A DNA stretch of 20,851 nucleotides, from positions 1-20,851 of the forward strand of contig CAYIEF010000017.1 in assembly GCA_964362365.1 (NCBI GenBank), given 5' to 3'. The notes beneath the pieces are model-generated. The model searched no databases. It was not told the DNA's origin and was given only the letters and a program-made list of their open reading frames with translations. Position numbers and translations under genes: made by a program. Source of the DNA: JACPIL01 sp964362365 (lineage in GTDB: Archaea > Nanobdellota > Nanobdellia > Woesearchaeales > GW2011-AR9). This document shows positions 1-6,995 of the stretch, piece by piece (position 1 is the stretch's first letter; each line of letters opens with the position of its first letter).

Positions 1-1
1 T

Positions 2-937
2 TCATTGCGGCTCCATAAATACTTTCTTGATATTAATAGCAATTCCTTTCTGCTGAGTATTGATCTCTACTCCAGACATAAGCGCTTCGCCGATGGCGAC
101 CAATTCTTCTTTCAAGGTCATCACGGCAATAATTTCTCCTTTGCGGAAATTTTCTAATTTGGAAATGCCGGGGATGGCTACATCTCGGCCGTGGGAGACA
201 CTTTGCAAGGTCGTATCTAAAATCCAGCATTTAGAGATGTGTTTCAAGGCATTTTCTATGGGTTGAATGCAGTGCAGCAAAAATTTGGAATTATGTTCCT
301 CTTTGTGGAAGTGGCATGCGTCTTGTAAATCATTTAAAGTTACTAGGTTATCTTGTTCAGTAAAGGGCCCGGCTTGGGTTCTTCTCAGTTCAGCCATATG
401 CGCGCCAACGCCGAGTTTTTTTCCGATATCGAAACAGAGCTTTCTGACATATGTTCCTGCCTGGCACTTGACTCGGAAGAGTACATCTTTTTCTTTGATT
501 TCCAGGATTTCAAATTCGTAAATCTCTCTGGTTCGTTCCTCTCTCTTGACCGCGCTCTTTATCGGTGGGAGCTGTCGAATCTTGCCCAGAAATTGGCTGA
601 CTGTTTCCCTGATGATTTTTTCTTCAATTTCCTGATGGATGTGCATCAAACAGACATACTCTTTGGGCGCGGTGAGCAGGAATTGAGTGATTCTGGTGGC
701 TTTGCCTAAAGCGATTGGTTGCACGCCGGTAACAGCAGGATCAAGCGTACCGCTATGTCCAGCGCGTTGTATCCCTAAAATCTTTTTGACGTAGTCAGAA
801 GTTTGGTGCGAAGTGGGGCCTTTCGGCTTATCAATGTTAACAATGCCATAGTTAATTAATTCATCTGCGGTTCTTTCTGATGGAGCTTTTCCAAACTCTC
901 CTTCAGCTTTCTTCTTTACAAAGGTTTGTCTCTGCAT
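2..937 (-). CDS. cbf5: tRNA/rRNA pseudouridine synthase Cbf5 (archaeal dyskerin)
   Basis: Catalytic subunit of the H/ACA guide ribonucleoprotein; it isomerises uridine to pseudouridine in rRNA and can act on tRNA U55. The 311-residue protein has the TruB-type core GHSGTLDP with the catalytic Asp at about residue 66, then the family blocks PPIKSAVKRE, AGTYVRKLC and GVGAHMAELRRT. A C-terminal PUA domain (about residues 235-305) contains HGRDVAIPGI and ends in the family-typical KVFMEP. The frame stays open upstream to 1009, but the extra 24 residues are not typical of Cbf5. A TATA-like box at 957-969 lies about 26 bases before the ATG at 935-937, so I chose that start, probably leaderless. Its stop lies at the window edge, so downstream partners are not visible. 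Confidence 0.95.
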   Translation of the reverse strand: MQRQTFVKKKAEGEFGKAPSERTADELINYGIVNIDKPKGPTSHQTSDYVKKILGIQRAGHSGTLDPAVTGVQPIALGKATRITQFLLTAPKEYVCLMHIHQEIEEKIIRETVSQFLGKIRQLPPIKSAVKREERTREIYEFEILEIKEKDVLFRVKCQAGTYVRKLCFDIGKKLGVGAHMAELRRTQAGPFTEQDNLVTLNDLQDACHFHKEEHNSKFLLHCIQPIENALKHISKCWILDTTLQSVSHGRDVAIPGISKLENFRKGEIIAVMTLKEELVAIGEALMSGVEINTQQKGIAINIKKVFMEPQ

Positions 938-956
938 TTTATTTGAAGATTCAGGA

Positions 957-969
957 ATATTAATAAGTC
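957..969 (-). promoter_or_regulatory. TATA-like box of cbf5
   Basis: On the minus strand this reads ACTTATTAATATT, centred about 26 bases before the ATG at 937. That spacing fits an archaeal TBP site for a leaderless mRNA. It supports the shorter Cbf5 start over the TTG/ATG-type starts further upstream. Confidence 0.55.
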
Positions 970-988
970 TTTTGAGAAAATTTCTACC

Positions 989-1094
989 ACTAGACAAGCC
1001 ACTGGACAAATTCCCAGAAAGCTTAATCGCTAAAAATTTCTAGGATTAACGCTCTATTACAAAAAATATAGCAACCACTGGACGCACTGGACAA
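989..1094. repeat. Four imperfect copies of CCACTGGACAA
   Basis: The motif occurs as CCACTAGACAA (989-999, one mismatch), CCACTGGACAA (about 1000-1010), CCACTGGACG (1075-1084) and CACTGGACAA (1085-1094). They form two head-to-tail pairs about 75 bases apart, between cbf5 and the tRNA gene. The spacing within pairs (11 and 9-10 bases) is near one helical turn. Function unknown: a protein-binding site or slippage product are both possible. Confidence 0.5.
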
Positions 1095-1106
1095 CCTCTG
1101 CTAGAA

Positions 1107-1115
1107 TAATATAAG
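1107..1115 (+). promoter_or_regulatory. TATA-like box of the tRNA-Leu gene
   Basis: TAATATAAG lies 25-33 bases before the first base of the tRNA at 1140, the usual place for the archaeal TBP site of a tRNA gene. An A-rich stretch follows up to the tRNA. Confidence 0.5.
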
Positions 1116-1139
1116 CCAGTTCTAAAACAAAAAAAATAA

Positions 1140-1252
1140 GCCCACGTCGCATAATTAGGCATTGCGAAGGTCTTAAGCCCTAAGGGAGAGGGTTAAGAAA
1201 ACCTTTTATCTCTTTGAGCGGAGATTTACGGGTTCAAATCCCGTAGTGGGCG
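1140..1252 (+). tRNA. tRNA-Leu (anticodon UAA) with a 22-base intron
   Basis: Class II tRNA reading UUA. Acceptor 1140-1146 pairs with 1245-1251 (six good pairs; the seventh is G opposite A). The D stem GCA/TGC is at 1149-1151 and 1163-1165 with GG in its loop. The anticodon stem AAGGT (1167-1171) pairs with ACCTT (1201-1205), giving the loop CTTAAGA with TAA at 1174-1176. A 22-base intron, 1178-1199, sits at the canonical 37/38 site; its CCCT/AGGG hairpin and the pairing of CTTA with TAAG give a bulge-helix-bulge-like fold for the splicing endonuclease. The long variable arm has the stem ATCTC/GAGAT (1208-1224), and the T arm is ACGGG-TTCAAAT-CCCGT (1228-1244). CCA is not encoded. The discriminator base is G, whereas leucine tRNAs normally carry A. 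Confidence 0.88.
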
Positions 1253-1310
1253 TTTTAATTTTCCTGGAATTAATAAATGTTTCTTAGAAAATTAGAATTG
1301 TAGAAATTAC

Positions 1311-1670
1311 TCAAACTTGAGGTGCTTCTTCTTTCGCTGCTTTCTTACTTTCCTTCTCAGCCGGAGCTTTCTTCTCTTTCTTCGAAGCAGGCTTCTCAGC
1401 GCCAAATAATTCCGCTTTCACCACGCCTTTGTCATCTTTGACTGCTTTGACCTTGATATGATGCGGTGGATTTTTGATGCCGTGCTTCCACATCTCTTCA
1501 TTCAGTTCTTTGCTTAGCTTTACTTCTTCTGCTTTCATGTGCTTGGCAAGGAATTGTCTAAGAGCAGTAACTGCTTTTTTGGTCCTGTTCCAGCGCGGCG
1601 CTTTCAGGTATTCCCTGCGCAAAGGAACGTTATAAGTTCTTTCAAGAGTTTTTTCGGTTGTTTTAGCCAT
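1311..1670 (-). CDS. rpl31e: Large-subunit ribosomal protein eL31
   Basis: Protein of the 50S subunit near the exit tunnel, shared by archaea and eukaryotes. The 119 residues match the family in RTYNVPLRREYLKAPRWNRT, TALRQFLAKHMKAEEVKLS and ELNEEMWKHGIKNPPHHIKV (residues about 10-75). After about residue 90 there is an Ala/Lys/Glu-rich tail of roughly 30 residues that most archaeal homologues lack; it is probably disordered. The ATG overlaps the last 8 bases of the upstream 257-aa gene, so the two are translationally linked. In many archaea eL31 follows eL39 directly; here a foreign-looking gene lies between them. Confidence 0.95.
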   Translation of the reverse strand: MAKTTEKTLERTYNVPLRREYLKAPRWNRTKKAVTALRQFLAKHMKAEEVKLSKELNEEMWKHGIKNPPHHIKVKAVKDDKGVVKAELFGAEKPASKKEKKAPAEKESKKAAKEEAPQV

Positions 1671-2436
1671 TTTTAGTGTATAATTCTGTAAGTTCCCGTA
1701 GTGCTTGTTGTTCTAATCCGTCATACAGTTCTGCAGTTGCGGGAGCTTTTAATTGACGGAATGGCGATATAATTTCAACTAATTTCCCCTCCAATACCTC
1801 TTCCGGCTTTGTTGCTGGTGTTCTGCAGGGCGGATTTACATATTTTTCGCGCGCGCCTGCGGCGCCTACCTCACGCACCCCACGAGCGCGGCCGTTGCCG
1901 TCGATAGGATCGCCGTAGCAATTGAGGAGGAACCAATCAGCACCGATGTAGAGCCAGACCGCCCGTTCAGGGAGTGATTTCCTTCCGCTTGCATCAGGAG
2001 TCAGGATGTAGGGCCGTTTTCCGGTTGCTTCCTGCAGCAGAGCTACTGTTCTTTGCGCATTATAGTGAAATAACTCGTCCTCAAGAGCTATCTGCCAGAA
2101 GGGATCTTCGAGTAATTGATCAACAGGACCGTTTCCTACGGGAAGATTACTCTTGCTATAATCTATTTTTCCGGCGCACAACCAAGTTTCCTCCAAATCC
2201 CGCATGATGCCATTGAACGCAGGGCGATTGTTTTGGCGTGTGTAATCTATGAAGCGTACATATTCACTTACAGTCGGAATTCGTTTTCCCATACCAGCAA
2301 AATGCTCTTCCCATTCTCGCTGGTTTTTCAAAAGATAACTTCCATCTGCGCCTCGTTCCGCTTCGCCGTCTAATACAAGATTATCTAATACGATTGGCTC
2401 AACAGTTCTCGAGTGATATGCTACTGACTCTGCCAT
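1663..2436 (-). CDS. Unknown 257-aa protein inside the eL39-eL31 operon
   Basis: Not recognised with confidence. The frame is open up to 2553, but that part overlaps eL39 in another frame. The ATG at 2434-2436, 5 bases after the eL39 stop, is the natural start. The sequence has no signal peptide or membrane segment and is rich in Trp and acidic residues. A repeated lectin/FGE-like pattern is possible: GKRIPTVSEYVRFID resembles the RLPT-x-E block, and GADWFLLNCYGD followed by GVREVG resembles the C-terminal block of DUF1566 or Fib_succ_major domains. This is only a weak motif resemblance. Residues around GRARGVREVGAAGAREK are encoded by a very GC-rich tract (1848-1893) unlike the rest. Its last 8 bases overlap the eL31 start, so it is co-transcribed with ribosomal genes. 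Confidence 0.75.
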   Translation of the reverse strand: MAESVAYHSRTVEPIVLDNLVLDGEAERGADGSYLLKNQREWEEHFAGMGKRIPTVSEYVRFIDYTRQNNRPAFNGIMRDLEETWLCAGKIDYSKSNLPVGNGPVDQLLEDPFWQIALEDELFHYNAQRTVALLQEATGKRPYILTPDASGRKSLPERAVWLYIGADWFLLNCYGDPIDGNGRARGVREVGAAGAREKYVNPPCRTPATKPEEVLEGKLVEIISPFRQLKAPATAELYDGLEQQALRELTELYTKNG

Positions 2437-2441
2437 TTTCC

Positions 2442-2615
2442 CTACGCCTTCGTCTTGGTTCTTCTCCAATTCCTCTTCACGTGCGTCAAGCGCGAAGGAT
2501 GAACACGTTTTCCTTTTCCATATGCTTTGAAAACGCTCCAGAACGGCGCCCATTTAGTCTGGCCGCTGAGTTTGATCAAGCGTTTCTTTTTTGCTGGATG
2601 TTTTTTAGTAGCCAT
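2442..2615 (-). CDS. rpl39e: Large-subunit ribosomal protein eL39
   Basis: Small basic protein lining the ribosomal exit tunnel. Reading the minus strand from the ATG at 2613-2615 gives 57 residues ending at TAG 2442-2444. It contains the lysine-rich start KKHPAKKKRLIKL, an aromatic middle WAPFWSVFKAYGK and the family-defining end HPSRLTHVKRNWRRTKTKA, which matches the HPKRRYWRRTKLK end of other archaeal eL39. The usual length is 50-51, so this one is slightly long. It starts 2 bases after the eS19 stop and its stop is 5 bases before the next ATG, so it sits in the middle of the ribosomal operon. Confidence 0.93.
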   Translation of the reverse strand: MATKKHPAKKKRLIKLSGQTKWAPFWSVFKAYGKGKRVHPSRLTHVKRNWRRTKTKA

Positions 2616-2617
2616 GT

Positions 2618-3064
2618 TTATTGTAAGTCTTTCCGCTCTTGTTTAGAAAGCTGAACGGCAATTTTGTCTAAGAATGAGGTTCCTTTTGGGGTTAATACGC
2701 GACCTTTGTGGACGCCTTTTTCGGTTTGTTTGACTAAACCTGATTTTTCTAATTGTTGGAGAATTTTTCTGATATGTGATCCTGCTGCTTTGTAAACATG
2801 TTCTGGCTTATGGCCGCGGTTTTTCTTGCCGCCGTATTTCGTGCGTAGCTTTTCAGTTCCAACTGGGCCTAGCTTGGCAATGCTTCGCAGAACTGCAGCA
2901 GCTCGGACGTACCACCATTCTTGATCGTCAGGCAGGCGTTCTTTACTGTGCCCAGTTTTGACGAATTTTGCCCAGGCAGCGGGCTGGACTAATTTTTGGC
3001 TCTTAAGCTCAGCAGCAACCTTTTTGTTCAGTTCGCTGGGGTTTACAGTCAGTATATGAGTCAT
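2618..3064 (-). CDS. rps19e: Small-subunit ribosomal protein eS19
   Basis: Protein of the 30S head needed for small-subunit maturation. The 148 residues show family signatures: PAAWAKFVKTGHSKERLP, WWYVRAAAVLRSIAKLGPVG, RTKYGGKKNRGHKPEHVYKA, a winged-helix core IRKILQQLEKSGLV and GRVLTPKGTSFLDKIA. Its length is normal. It heads the minus-strand operon with eL39, the unknown gene and eL31. A TATA-like ATTTATAAAG at 3086-3095, about 26 bases before the ATG, indicates a leaderless transcript. Confidence 0.96.
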   Translation of the reverse strand: MTHILTVNPSELNKKVAAELKSQKLVQPAAWAKFVKTGHSKERLPDDQEWWYVRAAAVLRSIAKLGPVGTEKLRTKYGGKKNRGHKPEHVYKAAGSHIRKILQQLEKSGLVKQTEKGVHKGRVLTPKGTSFLDKIAVQLSKQERKDLQ

Positions 3065-3085
3065 GGTCTTTCGGGATTGGGAGTT

Positions 3086-3137
3086 ATTTATAAAGATTGT
3101 GGCGCTTTTATGGTTTGCAGAGAAGAAAGGTTTAAAA
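3086..3137. promoter_or_regulatory. Divergent promoters of the eS19 operon and the membrane-protein operon
   Basis: Two TATA-like boxes sit back to back. On the minus strand CTTTATAAAT (about 3086-3095) is spaced for leaderless eS19 mRNA. On the plus strand TTTAAAA (3131-3137) would start a transcript near 3160 with a leader of about 20 bases before the membrane-protein gene at 3184. Confidence 0.5.
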
Positions 3138-3183
3138 GTCTGGTAAAACTCTCTATTGCAAACAAATAAAAGATGTGGTGAGC

Positions 3184-4329
3184 ATGGCTACAAAAAAAAT
3201 TATTTTCTTTCCGGTGATGTTTATAGTGATGTCTTTCTCGGCTTTAGCGGCAGTCCCCTCTCCAGCCAAGGCACTTGCTGATTTGGGAGCTCTTTTTGCG
3301 AATCTTTTCCGTGGCGGTGCAACTTCTGAACAGGCTTACCTTCTTACTTTTGTTTTGTACTTTATAATCTTCATGGCTATATTTATTGAAGGACTGAAAT
3401 ACCTTTCTTTCTTTGGTGGAAAAGGAGAAGTCACCACCCCTGGAAAGTGGTTTGCTTTTGCTGCAGCTTTATTGGCTACATTGGGTATATTTTTAGGGGA
3501 ACAATTTACTGGTAGGAACACAAAAGATATAGTTGAAACGCTTACTGCTCCTTTTGGAATCTGGGGAGGAGTAGTAATAGCAGCTTTAATTGCGTATATC
3601 AGCTACAAAGCAGTAAGGGATGCTGGTTTATTTGGCGATTCTGTGATGAAAGCCATGGCTCTTTCCCTGTCTATCGGTTTAATGTTTGCGGGAATGTTAC
3701 TTTCTCCTGCGTTACTAGGTTGGGGTTTTGTTCTGCTCTGGGTTATAGCAGGAGTGGGATTAATCACGCATGTGCTTAGCAGAAGTAGAGAAATTGATAC
3801 GGAATTGAAGGAACGAGGAAAGAAAAGAACTTTTTGGGCGGGGAAGGAAGTTCCTCTTGGAAAAACTGGTGCAGTTCGTAAGGAACGCAAAATTTTTATC
3901 CGGGCTTTGCGTAGAGCGTACCGCTTTAACAAGAAAGCATATGGAGATCTTAACCGCGCCTATAAAGAAGCTTTGAAAGGCCCTAGGGCTAGTGCTGCAA
4001 GGGTAAAGAAATGGCTGGAAGAAGCTAAAACATTTGAGGACAAGGAAATAAATTGGGATAATTTGATCAGCGATGCTGCAGAAAATTTAGAAAAATTAGC
4101 TCGCTCCCGCCCGGATCTGCAGCGGAATTTAGATGTGCTTAACAAATCTATTTCGGTCAATTTAACCAGGATAAAAAAACAGACAGAAGAGGCTGAAGGG
4201 TCTGGAGATGTCAACCAAATTTCTAAGATTTTAGCGGTAGCGTTGAAAGCAAGCAAGGATTTGGAAAGGGAAATTTTAGGATTAAGAGCACTTATGGAGG
4301 GGTTTGAGAAAGAGTTGGAGGGGAAGTAG
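3184..4329 (+). CDS. Membrane protein with signal peptide and helical tail (paralogue 1)
   Basis: Family not recognised. Residues 1-22 look like a signal peptide ending ALAA before VPSP. About five further hydrophobic segments follow (roughly 50-72, 86-104, 122-143, 155-175, 177-197), then a charged, mainly helical soluble region to residue 381 rich in Lys, Glu and Leu. The next gene has the same architecture and shares YF-x2-F-x3-F-x-E-x-LK-x2-SFFG and APFG-x-WG in the membrane part, so the pair arose by tandem duplication. GTG codons at 3175 and 3178 are alternative starts, but GGTGAGC just before ATG 3184 resembles a ribosome binding site, so I prefer 3184. The stop TAG is directly followed by the ATG of the paralogue. 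Confidence 0.85.
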   Translation: MATKKIIFFPVMFIVMSFSALAAVPSPAKALADLGALFANLFRGGATSEQAYLLTFVLYFIIFMAIFIEGLKYLSFFGGKGEVTTPGKWFAFAAALLATLGIFLGEQFTGRNTKDIVETLTAPFGIWGGVVIAALIAYISYKAVRDAGLFGDSVMKAMALSLSIGLMFAGMLLSPALLGWGFVLLWVIAGVGLITHVLSRSREIDTELKERGKKRTFWAGKEVPLGKTGAVRKERKIFIRALRRAYRFNKKAYGDLNRAYKEALKGPRASAARVKKWLEEAKTFEDKEINWDNLISDAAENLEKLARSRPDLQRNLDVLNKSISVNLTRIKKQTEEAEGSGDVNQISKILAVALKASKDLEREILGLRALMEGFEKELEGK

Positions 4330-5676
4330 ATGAAAAGAATTTCTTATCTAATTTTATTGAGTTTATTGTTATTGGTGGTATCTTCATCCCTGGCTCTTGC
4401 GGCAGTTCCTGCTCCTTCAAGTGTAGGAGATATGTTAAGTAAAGTTTTGAATTTTTTTAAATATCTTTTCACCGGCAAGGCGAATCTTGAAGACACCTAT
4501 TTCATTGTTTTCATACTTTACTTTGTCATTTTTTTAGCTATATTTATGGAAGCCTTGAAGTTTATCTCCTTCTTTGGTGAGCGAGGGACAGTAAGCAAGC
4601 AGGGAAAAGTATTTGCTGTCGCTGCAGCAGCCTTATCTACTTTAGCCTTGTTTTTAATTGATAGTGCTTCTGGTACAACTGGTATAAGCAGGCTAGAGTC
4701 ATTAGTAGCGCCATTTGGGGTGTGGGGTGCAGTGGTTCTTGCGGTTGTTATTGCCTGGATAACCTATCAGATGTTTAAGGATACTGCTGTATTCCGTGAA
4801 GAGATTATGACTTCCATGGCTATTGCCGGGGCAGTGGGAGTGACTTTTGCCGGATTTTTACTGAGTATGGATCAGTTAGTTGGCTGGGGATTCTTTATCT
4901 TGCTTTTAGTGTTTTTAGTTGGAGCCATCCGCGCAGGTGTTTCGCAGATGGGAAAGACTTCTGAAGAGAAAAAAGAAGAGCGTGAGCGCGAAATTCCTCG
5001 ATTTAAGGAGATGGCTAAAGCGCAGAAAACTGGGGAAGAAATGGCTCGGCGGGCAAAGGAAGTTCGGGAACCAAAGTCGTATTTAGTAGATGCTATTGAG
5101 GATTGTAAGAAATTAATTAATTCACTTGCAGTAAGATCTCCAGAAGAACGAGCAGCTGCAGTAAAAAGAGCAGAAAATATCTCAAAATCTCTCAGGAATA
5201 ATTTGAGAAGGGCAGTGCGCAGTTTACGATATTTGCGAAGAAAAGAACGCGGTCATGAGAATGCAAGAATCTATGAGATATTTGATAATCTGCATACCAA
5301 TGCCGGTGTGGCTTTAACCTATGCTAAGCAGATCTCTATTCCAAAGCCCAATGTTGAAGAGCAAGAATGGAGGAATGCTTACAATGAGATACGTCAGCTA
5401 GCAGGTACTATAGGCGGGTTATGCGGCCAGATGGTCAATGCTTTGAATGTCTTTATGGAACATCAAAATTTGGAAGCTGCTCAAGCAGCTGCTGGTCAGG
5501 GATTAGTACAGCAAGCTCAAGAAAGGGCGCAGCAGCAGGAACAACGACAGGAAGCGGCTCAGCAGCGAGTGCAGGAACAAGCTGCAGGAAGCTCAAGGCC
5601 TCAACAGCAATCAGCACAAGCAAGACGACAAAGAATGGTTTCAAGACCAGTTGCTACAATTAAAAGAAAAAGATAA
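4330..5676 (+). CDS. Membrane protein with signal peptide and Gln-rich tail (paralogue 2)
   Basis: Unnamed paralogue of the preceding gene, 448 residues. The signal peptide (1-24) ends LALAA before VPAP. Membrane segments lie at about 55-75, 91-110, 127-148, 160-178 and 184-203. A soluble helical domain (about 210-380) differs from that of paralogue 1, and a low-complexity Gln/Ala/Arg-rich tail (about 380-448) ends in basic residues. The start ATG abuts the preceding TAG, with GGAGGGG placed as a Shine-Dalgarno inside the end of that gene, so translation is coupled. Matching membrane halves with different soluble halves suggest two non-identical subunits of one membrane complex, an inference. 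The stop touches the stop of the convergent phosphoesterase gene with no spacer. Confidence 0.85.
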   Translation: MKRISYLILLSLLLLVVSSSLALAAVPAPSSVGDMLSKVLNFFKYLFTGKANLEDTYFIVFILYFVIFLAIFMEALKFISFFGERGTVSKQGKVFAVAAAALSTLALFLIDSASGTTGISRLESLVAPFGVWGAVVLAVVIAWITYQMFKDTAVFREEIMTSMAIAGAVGVTFAGFLLSMDQLVGWGFFILLLVFLVGAIRAGVSQMGKTSEEKKEEREREIPRFKEMAKAQKTGEEMARRAKEVREPKSYLVDAIEDCKKLINSLAVRSPEERAAAVKRAENISKSLRNNLRRAVRSLRYLRRKERGHENARIYEIFDNLHTNAGVALTYAKQISIPKPNVEEQEWRNAYNEIRQLAGTIGGLCGQMVNALNVFMEHQNLEAAQAAAGQGLVQQAQERAQQQEQRQEAAQQRVQEQAAGSSRPQQQSAQARRQRMVSRPVATIKRKR

Positions 5677-6930
5677 TCACGCCGCTTCTTCATAATAAAA
5701 TTCATGAATAACCACTTGTTCAATTTCTTTATTAGCATCATACTCAGTCACAAAGAAATGATTAGTTCCAGGATTCAATTCCCAGGGTTCTTTATCATCT
5801 AAATAGTAAACCGGAACTTCTACGCCATCAATAGTGATTGTTTCAGTAGATTTTTGTTTCAAGAAATCTTCAATAGTCCTGTAGCCGATCTGCCCGTCAT
5901 GGAAATGCCCGCCGTAGACTGCTTTGGCATTGGCTGCGTATTCAAGGGTTACATCGCTCAATGGGCCTTCAACATCGGAGTGAGCTTTTTTACAGTTAGG
6001 TAATTTGTGTGTCAAGTAAATATCTACTTCGTTTTTATCTCCTAAGCGCTGGCGTTCTGCTTGGTTGTAGGCAAGGACTTCTTTTCTTTCTTCAATCTTT
6101 TGTTCCAAATAGCCTGCCATCCCCTTTAATTGTTCTTCAGGATATTTTGGCTCTTCTTTTTTTGCTAGTTTTTCTAGACGCTCGTTCTGGCCATTTGCTA
6201 TTTCAGCTTGAAGCTGGTTTACTTCTTTGCTAAGCTCGGATAAAGAAGCTCCGGACTGGTAAGGGATAAAGTATTGTTTTAAGATTGGTGAAAGAAAATG
6301 GTACATTCCCGGCACTTCCCAGGTATTTACGTCTCCTTTCAAAATGAATTCTAAATCAGTTCTTCCTCTAAGAGTCTTTTTGTTGTTATTATCTAAGAAA
6401 GTTACTTTGTCTTTCAAAATATTGTATCCAATATTAAGGTCATGATTTCCTATCGTGCCAAAAACAGGAGCTTCAATTTTGCTAAGCGCTTCAGCATGTC
6501 TTTGATATGCTTCAGTAAATGGCTTAAGACTTTCTTCAATCTGTTCTGCAGTTAATTTTTCGCAGGCTTTACGATGCTCTTCATCTCTCTGCTTAGTTAA
6601 CGCAATCAATTGTTTCTTAGACGCCGTATCTAGTGCCTCAATATCTTCATCGCTTTTTACATTATGCTCTTTTAAAAATAAAGCAATTTCTTTTCGCTTT
6701 TCTTTAACCCGTTCAGAAATTGGGTCGTAAAATGGCATAAATTTAGCATTTACCACATCAGCAGTTTTGCCTTTTTCTCTCTCGTCCCCTTCAATAAAAT
6801 CTCCTGTAATAAACACCGCATCAACCGCCTGATCACTACCTTTCTTACCAGCAATGTATTGGGCTATCAGCTGATATTTCTCAAAATCATCATGAATGTC
6901 CGTTATATGTAATGTTCGTAGTTCTGTCAT
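5677..6930 (-). CDS. Calcineurin-like metallophosphoesterase with long helical insertions
   Basis: Predicted two-metal phosphoesterase of the MPP superfamily; substrate unknown. The metal and active-site motifs are in order: D-x-H at residues 11-13 (TDIHDD), GD at 43-44 (ITGDFIEGD), GNHD at 161-164, H308 in YLTHKLP and GHFH at 341-344. The core is interrupted by two charged helical stretches (about 60-150 and 230-300), making it much longer (417 aa) than a minimal MPP domain. They may form a coiled-coil arm. There is no signal peptide, so it is probably cytoplasmic. AAGGAG just before the ATG is a good ribosome binding site, and a TATA-like ATTTATAAAG lies at about 6963-6972. Confidence 0.9.
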   Translation of the reverse strand: MTELRTLHITDIHDDFEKYQLIAQYIAGKKGSDQAVDAVFITGDFIEGDEREKGKTADVVNAKFMPFYDPISERVKEKRKEIALFLKEHNVKSDEDIEALDTASKKQLIALTKQRDEEHRKACEKLTAEQIEESLKPFTEAYQRHAEALSKIEAPVFGTIGNHDLNIGYNILKDKVTFLDNNNKKTLRGRTDLEFILKGDVNTWEVPGMYHFLSPILKQYFIPYQSGASLSELSKEVNQLQAEIANGQNERLEKLAKKEEPKYPEEQLKGMAGYLEQKIEERKEVLAYNQAERQRLGDKNEVDIYLTHKLPNCKKAHSDVEGPLSDVTLEYAANAKAVYGGHFHDGQIGYRTIEDFLKQKSTETITIDGVEVPVYYLDDKEPWELNPGTNHFFVTEYDANKEIEQVVIHEFYYEEAA

Positions 6931-6972
6931 AGGTCTCCTTTTTACTCCCTAAAAAGCCTATTCTTTATAAAT
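6931..6972 (-). promoter_or_regulatory. Promoter and ribosome binding site of the phosphoesterase gene
   Basis: On the minus strand a TATA-like ATATTTATAAAG (about 6963-6974) is followed by a leader of about 20 bases holding AAAAGGAGACCT directly before the ATG at 6930. This is one of the clearly leadered genes of the window. Confidence 0.5.
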
Positions 6973-6995
6973 ATTTCACTACTGAGAAGTAATCA

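Noticed and set aside
938..1009. Longer Cbf5 start at 1009
   Set aside because: The extra residues come from the CCACTGGACAA repeat area and lie upstream of a well-placed TATA-like box at 957-969.
989..1094. CRISPR array
   Set aside because: The repeats are only 10-11 bases, irregularly spaced, without spacers or cas genes.
2437..2553. N-terminal extension of the 257-aa gene up to 2553
   Set aside because: This stretch is the eL39 coding region read in another frame; eL39 is clearly real, and the ATG at 2436 fits operon spacing.
3603..4256. Open frames on the minus strand within the first membrane-protein gene
   Set aside because: They lie opposite a gene with signal peptide, membrane helices and a conserved paralogue; they show no recognisable domain.
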